DNA of 18,812 bases, taken from positions 1 to 18,812 of the forward strand of contig SLAO01000061.1 in the NCBI GenBank assembly GCA_007126835.1. Reading direction: 5' to 3'. Source of the stretch: Nitriliruptorales bacterium. GTDB lineage: Bacteria; Actinomycetota; Nitriliruptoria; Euzebyales; Egibacteraceae. Of the stretch, positions 8,320 through 15,168 are shown piece by piece. Numbering within the stretch: the first letter of the stretch is position 1; the number at the start of each line of letters is the position of its first letter. The position numbers and the translations under genes are program-made. Under the pieces are notes generated by a model, which worked only from the letters and a program-made list of their open reading frames with translations, was not told where the DNA came from and did not search any database.

Positions 8320-9168
8320 TCAGCGCCCGGCCACGGCCCGCGCGAGCTCCGCGACGCCCTGCACCAGCCGGTCGCCGTCGAGCAGCGCACGATCGTTGTG
8401 GTCAGCGCCGGGGACCGGCACGGTCTGGGTCGGTCCCGCAGCGGAGTCGGCGACCTCGCGGCTCATCTCGGGAGGGATGATCGTGTCGGCCTCACCGTAG
8501 ATCACCACCGTGGGGACCTCGACGCGGGCGACCTGCTCCGCGACGGGGAACCGGTCCCACAGCAGGGTGCGCACGGGCAGGAACGGGTAGTGCCGGCGCC
8601 CCACCTCAGCAAGGTCGGGGAACGGTGAGCGCAGGGCCAGCCCCCCAGGGGGGTGCTCCACCGCCAGGCCCGCGACTGCGCCGGTGCCGATTGACTCTCC
8701 GTAGTAGATCAGCCGTTCGTCGGTGAAGTCGATCTCGTCGACGAGGTGAGCACGGGCCGCACGGACGTCCGACGCCAGGCCCCTCTCGGAAGGGCTGCCC
8801 TCGTTGCCGCCGAAGCCACGGTAGTCGAACAGCAGGACGGTCAAGCCTTCGTCGGCCAGCGCCTCCGCCAGGGGCGCGCGCATGCCACGGTGACCGGCGT
8901 TGCCGTTGGCCACGAGCACCGCGACGTCCAGGTCCGCTTCCTCGGGTGGTCGCAGCAGCCACGCTCCCAGCCTCAGACCGTCGTCGGTGGTCAACTCGAC
9001 CTCCTGGGCCCCCGCCAACGCCTGCTCTGCCGGGGGGACCTCGGCGGGCATGGGCAGGTAGATCAACCGGCGTTGGAAGCCCCAGATCAAGCCGATGATG
9101 GCCGCCACCACCCCTAGCGCAACCACGATGCCCCGCACGGGCACACCTCGCCCTCGCTGTCGGCTCAT
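8320..9168 (-). CDS. Membrane-anchored alpha/beta hydrolase (Bem46/ABHD13-like)
   Basis: This 282-residue protein has an N-terminal hydrophobic segment (about 11-30) that probably anchors it in the membrane, followed by a complete alpha/beta-hydrolase domain. The oxyanion-region strand VLVANGNAGHRG (84-95) is followed by FDYRGFGGNEGSP (114-126), the nucleophile elbow GESIG with Ser159, the acid in YGEADTIIPPE (Asp228) and the base in GADHND (His257). All three catalytic residues are in place, so it should be an active serine hydrolase; the substrate is unknown. Its stop is seven bases from the convergent lipoprotein stop. The ATG at 9168 begins directly before the membrane segment; its ribosome-binding site (CGGAG) is unusually close. 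Confidence 0.92.
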   Translation of the reverse strand: MSRQRGRGVPVRGIVVALGVVAAIIGLIWGFQRRLIYLPMPAEVPPAEQALAGAQEVELTTDDGLRLGAWLLRPPEEADLDVAVLVANGNAGHRGMRAPLAEALADEGLTVLLFDYRGFGGNEGSPSERGLASDVRAARAHLVDEIDFTDERLIYYGESIGTGAVAGLAVEHPPGGLALRSPFPDLAEVGRRHYPFLPVRTLLWDRFPVAEQVARVEVPTVVIYGEADTIIPPEMSREVADSAAGPTQTVPVPGADHNDRALLDGDRLVQGVAELARAVAGR

Positions 9169-9219
9169 GCTCCGACCGTACCCACCAGCCCCAACTCGGA
9201 CGGATGGCTCAGGGCACCC

Positions 9220-9858
9220 TCAATCCACCGCCTCGAGCCGGGCCAGGCACGTTCCATCCGACAGCAGCGGCTCGAGGTCGTCGACGGCCACGTCCGCGTC
9301 ACCCAGCAGGCCCTGCATCAAGCCGAGATGCAGCCCGCACACCACGTCCGGGTGCTCACGCGCCACCGCACCAAAGGGGCAGCGCCGCAGTCGGACCAGC
9401 GTGTCCGAGGGCTTCGGTGCGGCCTCCTCGGCCGGGTCGAACCCCAGCCGCGCGAGGGCGTCGACCAGCGCCTGCACGGAGCCTTGACCATCAGGCAGGC
9501 GCCGGGCGACCCGCGCGCCGGCCGAGACGGCTGCGGAGCGCGCTGCTGGGCCGGTGCCCAGCGCGTCGACGAGCCCTTCGGCGAGCAGCTGCATGGCCAC
9601 GCCGTCCTCATCAGCGCCCGTGGCCCGGTAACGGATCCGCGGCCTGCCCGGGCGTCCCGCACGCTCGGGTGTGCCGCGCACCAGGCCGGCTGCGCTCAGC
9701 ACCTGCAGGTGCTCCCCGACGGTGGTGCGGTGCAGCCCTTCCCGCGAGGCCAGCTCGGCGGCGTCGAGCCCGTCGGCGCCGGCCGCGCGGAGGTGGCGCA
9801 TCAGCGCGGCGCGTGATGGGTCCGCGAGCGCGGAGTGGATCGTGGTGGCGGCGGTCAC
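9220..9858 (-). CDS. HTH regulator of the COG2345/SufR-like group with cysteine-containing C-terminus
   Basis: This 212-residue protein has an N-terminal winged helix-turn-helix (about residues 5-78), with ADPSRAALMRHLR and LASREGLHRTTVGEHLQVL, as in ArsR-like and SufR regulators. The C-terminal half ends with a conserved block, RRCPFGAVAREHPDVVCGLH and later DGTCLARL, that places Cys160, Cys174 and Cys204 in a C-x13-C-x29-C arrangement. SufR-type proteins bind an iron-sulfur cluster through similarly placed cysteines, so Fe-S or redox sensing is plausible but unproven. The start is GTG at 9858 with a weak ribosome-binding site. It is divergent from the cupin-like gene across a 124-base gap holding an AT-rich inverted repeat, so it probably controls that gene and itself. 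No suf genes are in the window. Confidence 0.86.
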   Translation of the reverse strand: MTAATTIHSALADPSRAALMRHLRAAGADGLDAAELASREGLHRTTVGEHLQVLSAAGLVRGTPERAGRPGRPRIRYRATGADEDGVAMQLLAEGLVDALGTGPAARSAAVSAGARVARRLPDGQGSVQALVDALARLGFDPAEEAAPKPSDTLVRLRRCPFGAVAREHPDVVCGLHLGLMQGLLGDADVAVDDLEPLLSDGTCLARLEAVD

Positions 9859-9906
9859 GTCTCGACTCTGGTCGGGCTGGCGCAGGCAGTCTCAGGGTAG
9901 CGGAGG

Positions 9907-9930
9907 TTTATAGGAGTGTTACCCTATCAA
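9907..9930. promoter_or_regulatory. AT-rich inverted repeat, probable operator of the divergent regulator/cupin pair
   Basis: TTTATAGG (9907-9914) and CCTATCAA (9923-9930) are inverted copies with one mismatch, separated by eight bases. The site stands out because it is AT-rich in a very GC-rich background and lies in the only gap between the divergent HTH regulator and cupin genes. On the minus strand the left arm reads TATAAA, a good -10 box for the regulator, so binding here would block its own promoter. Which protein binds is inferred from position. Confidence 0.55.
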
Positions 9931-9982
9931 ATAGCCGCGTGTCCCAGAGAATCCGCGCAGCGAGGCCAGCAGAGGAGCGTCG

Positions 9983-10405
9983 ATGTCGCACACCGAGCAA
10001 TTCCACGCTGACCCCCGCGCGCCGGTGGGGCCACTGCGTCTGCGCGAGGCCGGGGGCGAGCTGCTTGCCGTGGCGGCGGTGGCCCCCGACGGACGAGCCA
10101 CGCGCACGCTCACCCTGCCCGCTGCCAACCCGCTGCAACAGACGCTGCTGGCCCTGCTCGAAGGGCGGCAAGAGCGCGACCCGCACTGCCGGGGCAGCGT
10201 GACCGTCCACGTGCTCGCTGGGCAGGTGCGTTGCACCACGCCCCACGGCGCCTGGGACGTGGCCACCGGCGGGTGGAGTGCCTTGCCGCCGGGACCGTGG
10301 GCGGTCGACGCCCGAACCGACGCGGTTGTCCTGCTGACCGCGTCGTGTGAGGCGCTCGTCGGCTCCGAAGCCTCCCACGAGCGCCTGGGGGCCTGCGGGA
10401 GGTAA
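9983..10405 (+). CDS. Small cupin-like protein with degenerate metal site
   Basis: This 140-residue protein has the core of a single-domain cupin: SVTVHVLAGQVR (72-83), a turn, then WSALPPGPWAVDA (98-110) and a closing strand VVLLTAS. In metal-binding cupins the PPG motif is followed by a His (as in PPGxxH); here the position holds Pro-Trp, and the first motif lacks the HxH pair, so a canonical metal site is absent. Cysteines at 69, 84, 122 and 138 are potential alternative ligands or redox residues. The ATG at 9983 has GAGGAG six bases upstream. It is divergent from the Cys-containing HTH regulator and ends 13 bases from the convergent multicopper oxidase. It may be a small sensor or effector in the regulator's circuit; the function is unknown. 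Confidence 0.75.
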   Translation: MSHTEQFHADPRAPVGPLRLREAGGELLAVAAVAPDGRATRTLTLPAANPLQQTLLALLEGRQERDPHCRGSVTVHVLAGQVRCTTPHGAWDVATGGWSALPPGPWAVDARTDAVVLLTASCEALVGSEASHERLGACGR

Positions 10406-10418
10406 CCCCCGTCAGGGC

Positions 10419-11741
10419 CTACTCGACGATGAGGGCGGTGACCATGCCGAACATGCCCTCGGGGCCCTCGGCGTGGCTGAGCACGTGGCAGTGCCAGGCC
10501 CACACGCCAGGGTGGGTCGCCTCGACGAGCACGTCTACCCGATCTCCGGGAGCGACCAGCACGTTGTCCTCGTACCGTGGCTCGGGCAGGAAGTTGCCGT
10601 CCTTGGCGATGACCTGCTGGCGGATGCCGTGCAGGTGCATCGGGTGGATCTGGAGCCCTTCGTTGTAGTAGCGCACCCGCACCGTCTCGCCCTCCTCGAC
10701 GACGACTGGCTCGGTGGCGGGAAAGCCCTTGCCGTTGATCGTGTATCCAAGCGGCCCGTCGTTGAGCACCATCACGATGTCGTGGTCGACCTCGGGCTCG
10801 TCGTCGCCGTGGACCACCAGCGCGCCTAGCAGGCCCTGGGGCACCTGCTCGGCAGAGTCGAAGTGCGAGTGGTACATGTGCGAACCCTGGCTTTCCTCGG
10901 GCACCGTGAACTCGTAGGTGAACGACTCGCCTGGCAGCACCGAGTCCTGGGTGATCCCCGGCACCCCGTCCATCTCGTTTGGCACCGCGATGTGGTGGAA
11001 GTGCAGCGCGGTGGGGACCTCGAGCTCGTTGTGCAGGACGATCCGCACATCGTCGCCGACGTTGACGTCGATGCGCGGCCCGGGGATCTGCTCGTTGAAG
11101 GCCATCCCCTCGCGCACATCGCCGGGCTCGGTCTCCCACTCGATGTGCGACGCCGTCAGTTCGTACACCAGCGTGTCCCCGTCCATCTCGGGCTCGAGGG
11201 GCTGGTTGCCCTGACCCTCGGTCTCAGTGGGGAAGTCGAAGTCGTCGTGCGCGGCGGCCATCTCCTCGGGCGACATGTCTGAATAATCGGCCGTCTCGGC
11301 TTCGTGCTCAGCGTCGGCATCGTGGTCTCCCCCGACGACGAGCACACCTTCCATCCCCGCCGGTGCGTGTCCGGGGACCTCGCAGGTCACGTCGTAGGTG
11401 CCGGCCTCGAGCGGGTCGACCTCCAACGTCTCGGCCTCGCCAGGCGCCAGCAAGGAGCTCTCGGCCACGCCGGTGATGACGAAGTCGTGCTCGGCGTCTC
11501 CGTCGTTGCTGATGTGGAAGGCCAGGGCCGTGTCGGCTGGGACCTCGATGTCCGACGGGCTGATCGCCCACTCGTCGAGGGCGACGTCGACCTCGTGCAC
11601 CTCGTCGCTGACGGCCGTGGCCGCAGTCGGACTGGCCGAGCCCACACCCCCTTCGAACGACACCGTGATGACCAGCACCAGGGCAACGGCCAGGGCGGCA
11701 CAGATCGCACCGAGGGTGCGCGCGGCGGTCTGGTAGGGCAT
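10419..11741 (-). CDS. Multicopper oxidase with N-terminal cupredoxin domain
   Basis: This 440-residue exported protein has an N-terminal hydrophobic segment (about 10-28) and three cupredoxin domains. The first (about 45-138) is plastocyanin-like, with type 1 copper ligands His85, Cys120, His125 and Met130. A very acidic, His-containing linker (about 138-190) follows. Domains 2 and 3 carry the four copper motifs of two-domain multicopper oxidases: HFH (247-249), HxxHSH (288-293), HPMHLH (366-371) and HCHVLSH (417-423), with Met430 the likely axial ligand. It should therefore hold a trinuclear cluster plus two type 1 coppers and reduce oxygen to water with an unknown electron donor. Candidates are phenolics, Cu(I), Mn(II) or a redox partner. 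GGAGGAG precedes the ATG at 11741. Copper-type nitrite reductase was considered and is less likely. Confidence 0.93.
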   Translation of the reverse strand: MPYQTAARTLGAICAALAVALVLVITVSFEGGVGSASPTAATAVSDEVHEVDVALDEWAISPSDIEVPADTALAFHISNDGDAEHDFVITGVAESSLLAPGEAETLEVDPLEAGTYDVTCEVPGHAPAGMEGVLVVGGDHDADAEHEAETADYSDMSPEEMAAAHDDFDFPTETEGQGNQPLEPEMDGDTLVYELTASHIEWETEPGDVREGMAFNEQIPGPRIDVNVGDDVRIVLHNELEVPTALHFHHIAVPNEMDGVPGITQDSVLPGESFTYEFTVPEESQGSHMYHSHFDSAEQVPQGLLGALVVHGDDEPEVDHDIVMVLNDGPLGYTINGKGFPATEPVVVEEGETVRVRYYNEGLQIHPMHLHGIRQQVIAKDGNFLPEPRYEDNVLVAPGDRVDVLVEATHPGVWAWHCHVLSHAEGPEGMFGMVTALIVE

Positions 11742-11832
11742 GACGACGGCTCCTCCTCCTGCGCAGCGGGCGGCGCAACACCAGGGGCATCGGTCCTCAC
11801 CCAGATGCTGAGTTGCCCACTAAAGGTCGGTC

Positions 11833-11846
11833 GGGCCGATCGGCCC
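11833..11846. repeat. Perfect 14-base palindrome upstream of the multicopper oxidase gene
   Basis: GGGCCGATCGGCCC reads identically on both strands. It lies in the 162-base gap between the universal stress protein stop and the multicopper oxidase start, about 92 bases before the latter. It could be a dimeric regulator site, part of a transcript-ending hairpin for the upstream gene (there is no T-run), or chance in GC-rich DNA. Confidence 0.4.
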
Positions 11847-11903
11847 CCCGGCCACGGGCCAGAAGTCCCGGCCTGCAGCGACCCGTGCCGGCCACCCCCG
11901 TGT

Positions 11904-12350
11904 CTAGGGCACTTCGGAGTGCCGGGGGACCACCACGACCGGGCAGGGCGCGTGGTGGACCACCTGCTGGCTCACCGAACCCAGGAGCAGGCCGGTGAAG
12001 CCGCCGTGCCCCCGTGACCCCACGACCACGATGTCGGCGGTCTTGGCGCAGTCCAGCAGCGCTTCAGAGGCCCGACCGCGGGCGATGACGGGTTCGATCT
12101 CCACGTCATGGGCTTTCGCGTCGGACAGCAGCCCCTGGATGAAGGCTTCGGCGGCCTGCCGGGTCTCCTCCTCGATCCCCGCGCGCAGGTGCTGCCCCTC
12201 GACAGCGGAGTAAGGGTAGTAGCCCGAGAGCGGTTGGAAGGCGTGCACGACGACGACACGAGCCCCGTGGGCCCTTGCCTCGGCCACCGCCCAATCGAAC
12301 GCCTTGCGTGCCCCTTCGGACTCGTCGACGCCTACCACCACCGTACGCAT
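11904..12350 (-). CDS. Universal stress protein (UspA family)
   Basis: This 148-residue single-domain protein has the full Usp fold. It begins MRTVVVGVDESEGARKAFDW with the typical first strand, and it carries the ATP-binding signature G-x2-G-x9-G-(S/T) in GSRGHGGFTGLLLGSVS (111-127). It therefore belongs to the nucleotide-binding subgroup. Such proteins help cells survive starvation, low oxygen or oxidative stress by unknown means. GGAGGGG immediately precedes the ATG at 12350. It lies 114 bases downstream of the CsoR/CstR-like repressor on the same strand, so read-through from that gene is possible, but no operator of the repressor type was seen in front of it. Confidence 0.94.
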   Translation of the reverse strand: MRTVVVGVDESEGARKAFDWAVAEARAHGARVVVVHAFQPLSGYYPYSAVEGQHLRAGIEEETRQAAEAFIQGLLSDAKAHDVEIEPVIARGRASEALLDCAKTADIVVVGSRGHGGFTGLLLGSVSQQVVHHAPCPVVVVPRHSEVP

Positions 12351-12464
12351 GGCCCCTCCGTTCCATGACCGACGCCGCAGGAGGAACCTTCCCCGGCGCG
12401 CCGCGGCGGCGCACCGGTCAAGCGACCCGGTGTCCGGGGCCAGGCGGCCCGCACAACTGGAAGT

Positions 12465-12752
12465 TCACGCCAGTTCGACGAAGCTGCGGCGAAAGCGCTC
12501 CAGATCCGCCGTCGAGTCCTCAGCGTCGCCGTCACCCGTCCCGTCGATCACGCAATGCTCGAGGCCGGTGACCGCGAGTTGCACCCCAACGCCTTTGAGG
12601 GCCTTCGTCGCCGCCGCGATCTGCCGCAGGACGTCTTCGCAGTCGCGCCCGTCGTCGATCATGCGCTGGATCGCGCGGACCTGACCCTCGACCTTGCGCA
12701 GGCGTCGCTGTGCGGCCGTCACGGGTTCGTCGCCGAGCTGATGAACATCCAT
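12465..12752 (-). CDS. CsoR/RcnR-family repressor with CstR-like cysteine pattern
   Basis: This 95-residue all-helical repressor (DUF156 family) includes the conserved QRRLRKVEGQVRAIQRMID (15-33), DCEDVLRQIAA (37-47) and LEHCV (64-68). The two conserved cysteines are Cys38 and Cys67, 29 residues apart as in all characterised members. In copper-sensing CsoR a His lies four residues before the second Cys; here that position is Gly63. Loss of this His with retention of both Cys is the pattern of persulfide-sensing CstR, which forms disulfide or polysulfide bridges between them. The surrounding sulfur genes support that reading. The ATG at 12752 follows GAGGGGG, and the longer frame to 12824 would run through the operator at 12797-12810, so it is rejected. 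His66 directly next to Cys67 keeps a metal role formally possible. Confidence 0.9.
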   Translation of the reverse strand: MDVHQLGDEPVTAAQRRLRKVEGQVRAIQRMIDDGRDCEDVLRQIAAATKALKGVGVQLAVTGLEHCVIDGTGDGDAEDSTADLERFRRSFVELA

Positions 12753-12796
12753 GGCGCCCCCTCTTCCTCGACACCCACGACAATCCGCAGGTTTGC

Positions 12797-12810
12797 TACC
12801 CCCTAGGGTA
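12797..12810. promoter_or_regulatory. Operator 1: inverted repeat before the CstR-like repressor gene
   Basis: On the minus strand the site reads TACCC-TAGG-GGGTA, a perfect 5-base inverted repeat with a 4-base G-rich centre, 44 bases before the repressor ATG. CsoR and CstR proteins bind G/C-tract repeats flanked by TA of exactly this kind. It matches sites at 14665-14680 and 15179-15194. It lies between the sulP stop and the repressor start, implying an autoregulated promoter here. Confidence 0.78.
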
Positions 12811-12849
12811 ACGCGTCTGGGCACCTTCTGTCGGCACAGGCCGCGACAG

Positions 12850-14583
12850 CTACTGGATGTGCTCAGGCGCGGGCTCGTCCGGGTGTGGTCGAAGCAGCGG
12901 GCTATCAGGGCCCGCGACCGCGGCGATGGCGTCTTCGGACGTCGCGTGCCGCCGCTCCTCGGGCAGGTGTCCGCTCGGCCCTATGCGGGCCAGGACGTCG
13001 CGGACCGGTCCCCGAACGGTGGCCAGGTGCAACGCGACACCGGCCTCCGCCAGCTCCCCGGCGACATGCTCCAGCTCCTGGGCCCCGCTGGCATCAAGCT
13101 GTGAGATCGCGCTGGCGTCGAGAACCACGGCCTCGAGGGCAGGGCGGTCGGCCACCAGACCACGAATCGCGTCGGCGATGCGCATCGCGCTGGCGAAGTA
13201 CAACGCACCGTCGACGCGCAGGAGCGCGACCCGCGGGTCGAGCCGCACGGGCCAGCGCCGCACGTTGCGCAGCACCGTGGCCCCCTCAACCCGGCCGAGC
13301 TCGGCGATGTGCGGGTCAGCCGAACGCCACAGGAACGCGACGATGCTTGCGCCCACACCCCCTGCGAGACCGAGCTCGACCCCGAGCAGGAGGGTCCCCG
13401 CGAAGGTGATGGCCAGCACGACGCCCTCGGGGGGGCTCGTTCGCGCGATGCCGCGCGCGCCCTTGGCGTCGACGAGCCCCACCACAGCCACGAGGACGAT
13501 CGCTGCAAGCGCTGCGGAGGGAAGATCGACGAGCAGCGGCGTCAGCGCGGTCACGGCCAGCACGACGACACCGGCGGCGACGGCCCCGGACAACGGCGTC
13601 CGCGCGCCAGCCTCGGCGGCCACAGCGCTGCGCGAGAACCCTCCCGCCACCGGGAACCCGCCGAACACGCCGGCGCTCACGTTGGCGGCTCCGATGGCGC
13701 GCAGCTCCTGGTCGGGGTCGAGTCGTTGCCGTGACCGAGCAGCCAGCGCCTTGGCCACGCTGATGCCTTCGGCATACGAGATGATCGCGATCGCGACGGC
13801 GCCAGGCAGGAGGCCCAGAAGGTCCGCGCCGCTGACAACAGGAAGCGATGGGGACGGCAGACCAGCGGGAACGTCGCCGACCGTATCGACGCCCAGCTGG
13901 TCGAGCCCGAACACGCCGCTGACGGCGGTGGCGACGACGACCAGCACCAGCGCCGAGGGCACCCACCGGGCGACGCGCCGCACGCCGACCAGGATGGCCA
14001 CGCCGGCGGCTGTCACCGCAAACGTGGGCCAGTTCACCCCCGCCAGGGCACCGGCCAGGGCTGCCAGCGTGCCCGGCAGCGCCTGGCCACCCTCCACGTC
14101 AACGCCCAGCGCGGTGTCGAGCTGTGAAGCCCCGATCAACAGCGCAGCCCCCGAGGTGAACCCCACGATCACCGCGTGGGACAAGAAGTTGACCAGCACT
14201 CCCCCGCGTACCAACCCGAGCGCCACCTGAATGCCACCGACGAGCAGTGCCAGCACCGCGGCGAGGGTGATGTACCGGGCGGCGTCACCGTCGGCCAGCG
14301 GCGCCACGGTGGATGCGGTCAGCAGGGCGCTGATCGCAACGGGCCCGACCGCAAGCTGTCCAGACGTGCCGAGCAGGGCATACACCAGCAGGGGAACGGT
14401 GGCAGCGTACAGCCCGACGACCGGCGGCAGCCCCGCGAGCGCGGCGTACGCCATGGACTGCGGGACGATCATCACCCCCACGGTCAGCCCGGAGACAACG
14501 TCATGGCGCAACGTGACCCGGTCGTACGCTCGACCCCATGCCAGCGGCGGCAGGTAGCGCACGAGCCGGCCTTGCCTTGCCAT
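12850..14583 (-). CDS. SulP-family anion permease with STAS domain
   Basis: This 577-residue transporter has a SulP membrane domain with roughly 12-14 membrane segments (about residues 25-415). It begins with the family signature region (VVSGLTVGVMIVPQSMAYAALAGLPP). A cytoplasmic STAS domain follows at about 430-545, including LDASAISQLDASG, with the final Gly at residue 500. SulP proteins move sulfate, bicarbonate or other anions, and direction and substrate cannot be read from sequence. The ATG at 14583 is preceded by GAGG eight bases upstream and starts where family homology starts; the frame to 14904 overlaps the operator and the divergent rhodanese gene. A repressor-type inverted repeat lies 82 bases before the start. 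In this sulfur locus, export or balance of sulfite, thiosulfate or sulfate is a reasonable guess. Confidence 0.92.
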   Translation of the reverse strand: MARQGRLVRYLPPLAWGRAYDRVTLRHDVVSGLTVGVMIVPQSMAYAALAGLPPVVGLYAATVPLLVYALLGTSGQLAVGPVAISALLTASTVAPLADGDAARYITLAAVLALLVGGIQVALGLVRGGVLVNFLSHAVIVGFTSGAALLIGASQLDTALGVDVEGGQALPGTLAALAGALAGVNWPTFAVTAAGVAILVGVRRVARWVPSALVLVVVATAVSGVFGLDQLGVDTVGDVPAGLPSPSLPVVSGADLLGLLPGAVAIAIISYAEGISVAKALAARSRQRLDPDQELRAIGAANVSAGVFGGFPVAGGFSRSAVAAEAGARTPLSGAVAAGVVVLAVTALTPLLVDLPSAALAAIVLVAVVGLVDAKGARGIARTSPPEGVVLAITFAGTLLLGVELGLAGGVGASIVAFLWRSADPHIAELGRVEGATVLRNVRRWPVRLDPRVALLRVDGALYFASAMRIADAIRGLVADRPALEAVVLDASAISQLDASGAQELEHVAGELAEAGVALHLATVRGPVRDVLARIGPSGHLPEERRHATSEDAIAAVAGPDSPLLRPHPDEPAPEHIQ

Positions 14584-14664
14584 ACAGCACCTCTTCCCGC
14601 GTCGTTTCACGAACGTGGCGCGACGTCTGCGCCAACGAGGCGGATCAACGTACACCTGCGACCC

Positions 14665-14680
14665 TAACCCCGGGGGGTAA
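14665..14680. promoter_or_regulatory. Operator 2: inverted repeat between sulP-like and rhodanese genes
   Basis: TAACCC-CGGG-GGGTAA is an inverted repeat with one mismatch per arm and the same 4-base spacing as the other two sites. It lies in the divergent gap, 82 bases from the permease ATG (14583) and 121 bases from the rhodanese ATG (14801). It could control one or both genes. The -10/-35 boxes around it are weak. Confidence 0.65.
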
Positions 14681-14706
14681 CCCATCCATTCCCGCGCCCA
14701 GGCTCG

Positions 14707-14721
14707 ATCCCCCTGGGGCAT
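14707..14721 (+). promoter_or_regulatory. Possible degenerate operator before the rhodanese gene
   Basis: ATCCCCCTGGGGCAT is an imperfect inverted repeat (one mismatched pair per half, odd centre) that overlaps a CATGCT -10-like hexamer. It resembles the strong site at 15179-15194 (ATACCC-TGGG-GGGTAT followed by GCT), but with one base fewer and altered TA positions. It may be a weak repressor site or chance. Confidence 0.3.
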
Positions 14722-14800
14722 GCTGGACGGCGAGCGCTGGTTGGCAGCCCTGCCCCACGCCACGACCAACAACGACCAACGACCGCAAGGAGAACCCCAG

Positions 14801-15118
14801 ATGCATCCGCGGGAGGTCGCATCAAGCGACGAAGCGCTGCAACTCGTCGACGTCCGCGAACCCGACGAGTGGGATGCCGGCCACGTCGACGGCGCACACC
14901 ACATCCCACTGGCGGAGCTGCCCGGCCGCCTCGAGGAGATCGACCGGAGCCGACCGGTGGTCTTGGTGTGCCGCAGCGGGCGGCGCAGCGCCTACGCGAC
15001 GCGATTGCTGTACGACGCGGGCTACGACGCTCGCAACCTCGAAGGTGGCATGCAGGAGTGGGTAGCCGCCGGGCTCTCGGCGCGCGCGGCCTCCGGCGGG
15101 CCTGGTCGCGTGGCGTAA
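14801..15118 (+). CDS. Single-domain rhodanese (sulfurtransferase)
   Basis: This 105-residue cytoplasmic protein consists of one rhodanese domain: LVDVREPDEWDAGHVDGAHHIPL (15-37), the active-site loop CRSGRRS with Cys57, and NLEGGMQEW (79-87) near the end. Such proteins carry a persulfide on the active Cys and pass sulfur to acceptors such as thiols or cyanide. The loop has the six-residue length of thiosulfate- or persulfide-type sulfurtransferases. The ATG at 14801 has AAGGAG eight bases upstream, which favours it over the in-frame ATG at 14720. It is divergent from the SulP-like gene and lies 146 bases before the CstB-like gene, with an operator and promoter in each gap. Confidence 0.92.
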   Translation: MHPREVASSDEALQLVDVREPDEWDAGHVDGAHHIPLAELPGRLEEIDRSRPVVLVCRSGRRSAYATRLLYDAGYDARNLEGGMQEWVAAGLSARAASGGPGRVA

Positions 15119-15168
15119 CGGGCACCGCGGCGCGCATCGCTTCTCGCAAGGCCGTTCGGCCCGGAAAG

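Noticed and set aside
9204..10202. 332-residue plus-strand open frame across the regulator and the divergent gap
   Set aside because: It is Arg/Ala/Pro-rich low-complexity, runs antisense to a recognisable HTH protein and through the operator-like dyad, and has no family motif.
10419..11741. Copper-type nitrite reductase (NirK) for the three-cupredoxin protein
   Set aside because: All four motifs for a trinuclear cluster plus type 1 site of two-domain oxidases are present (HFH, HxxHSH, HPMHLH, HCHVLSH). NirK has type 1 and type 2 sites arranged differently.
12465..12752. Calling the repressor a copper sensor (CsoR) on the basis of the nearby multicopper oxidase
   Set aside because: The copper-ligand His is absent, the operator-linked genes are sulfur enzymes, and no CopA/CopZ gene is present. 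Copper sensing is kept only as a minor alternative.
14584..14904. N-terminal extension of the SulP frame to 14904
   Set aside because: The extra 107 residues are non-homologous, contain the operator at 14665-14680 and overlap the divergent rhodanese gene. The ATG at 14583 has a good ribosome-binding site.
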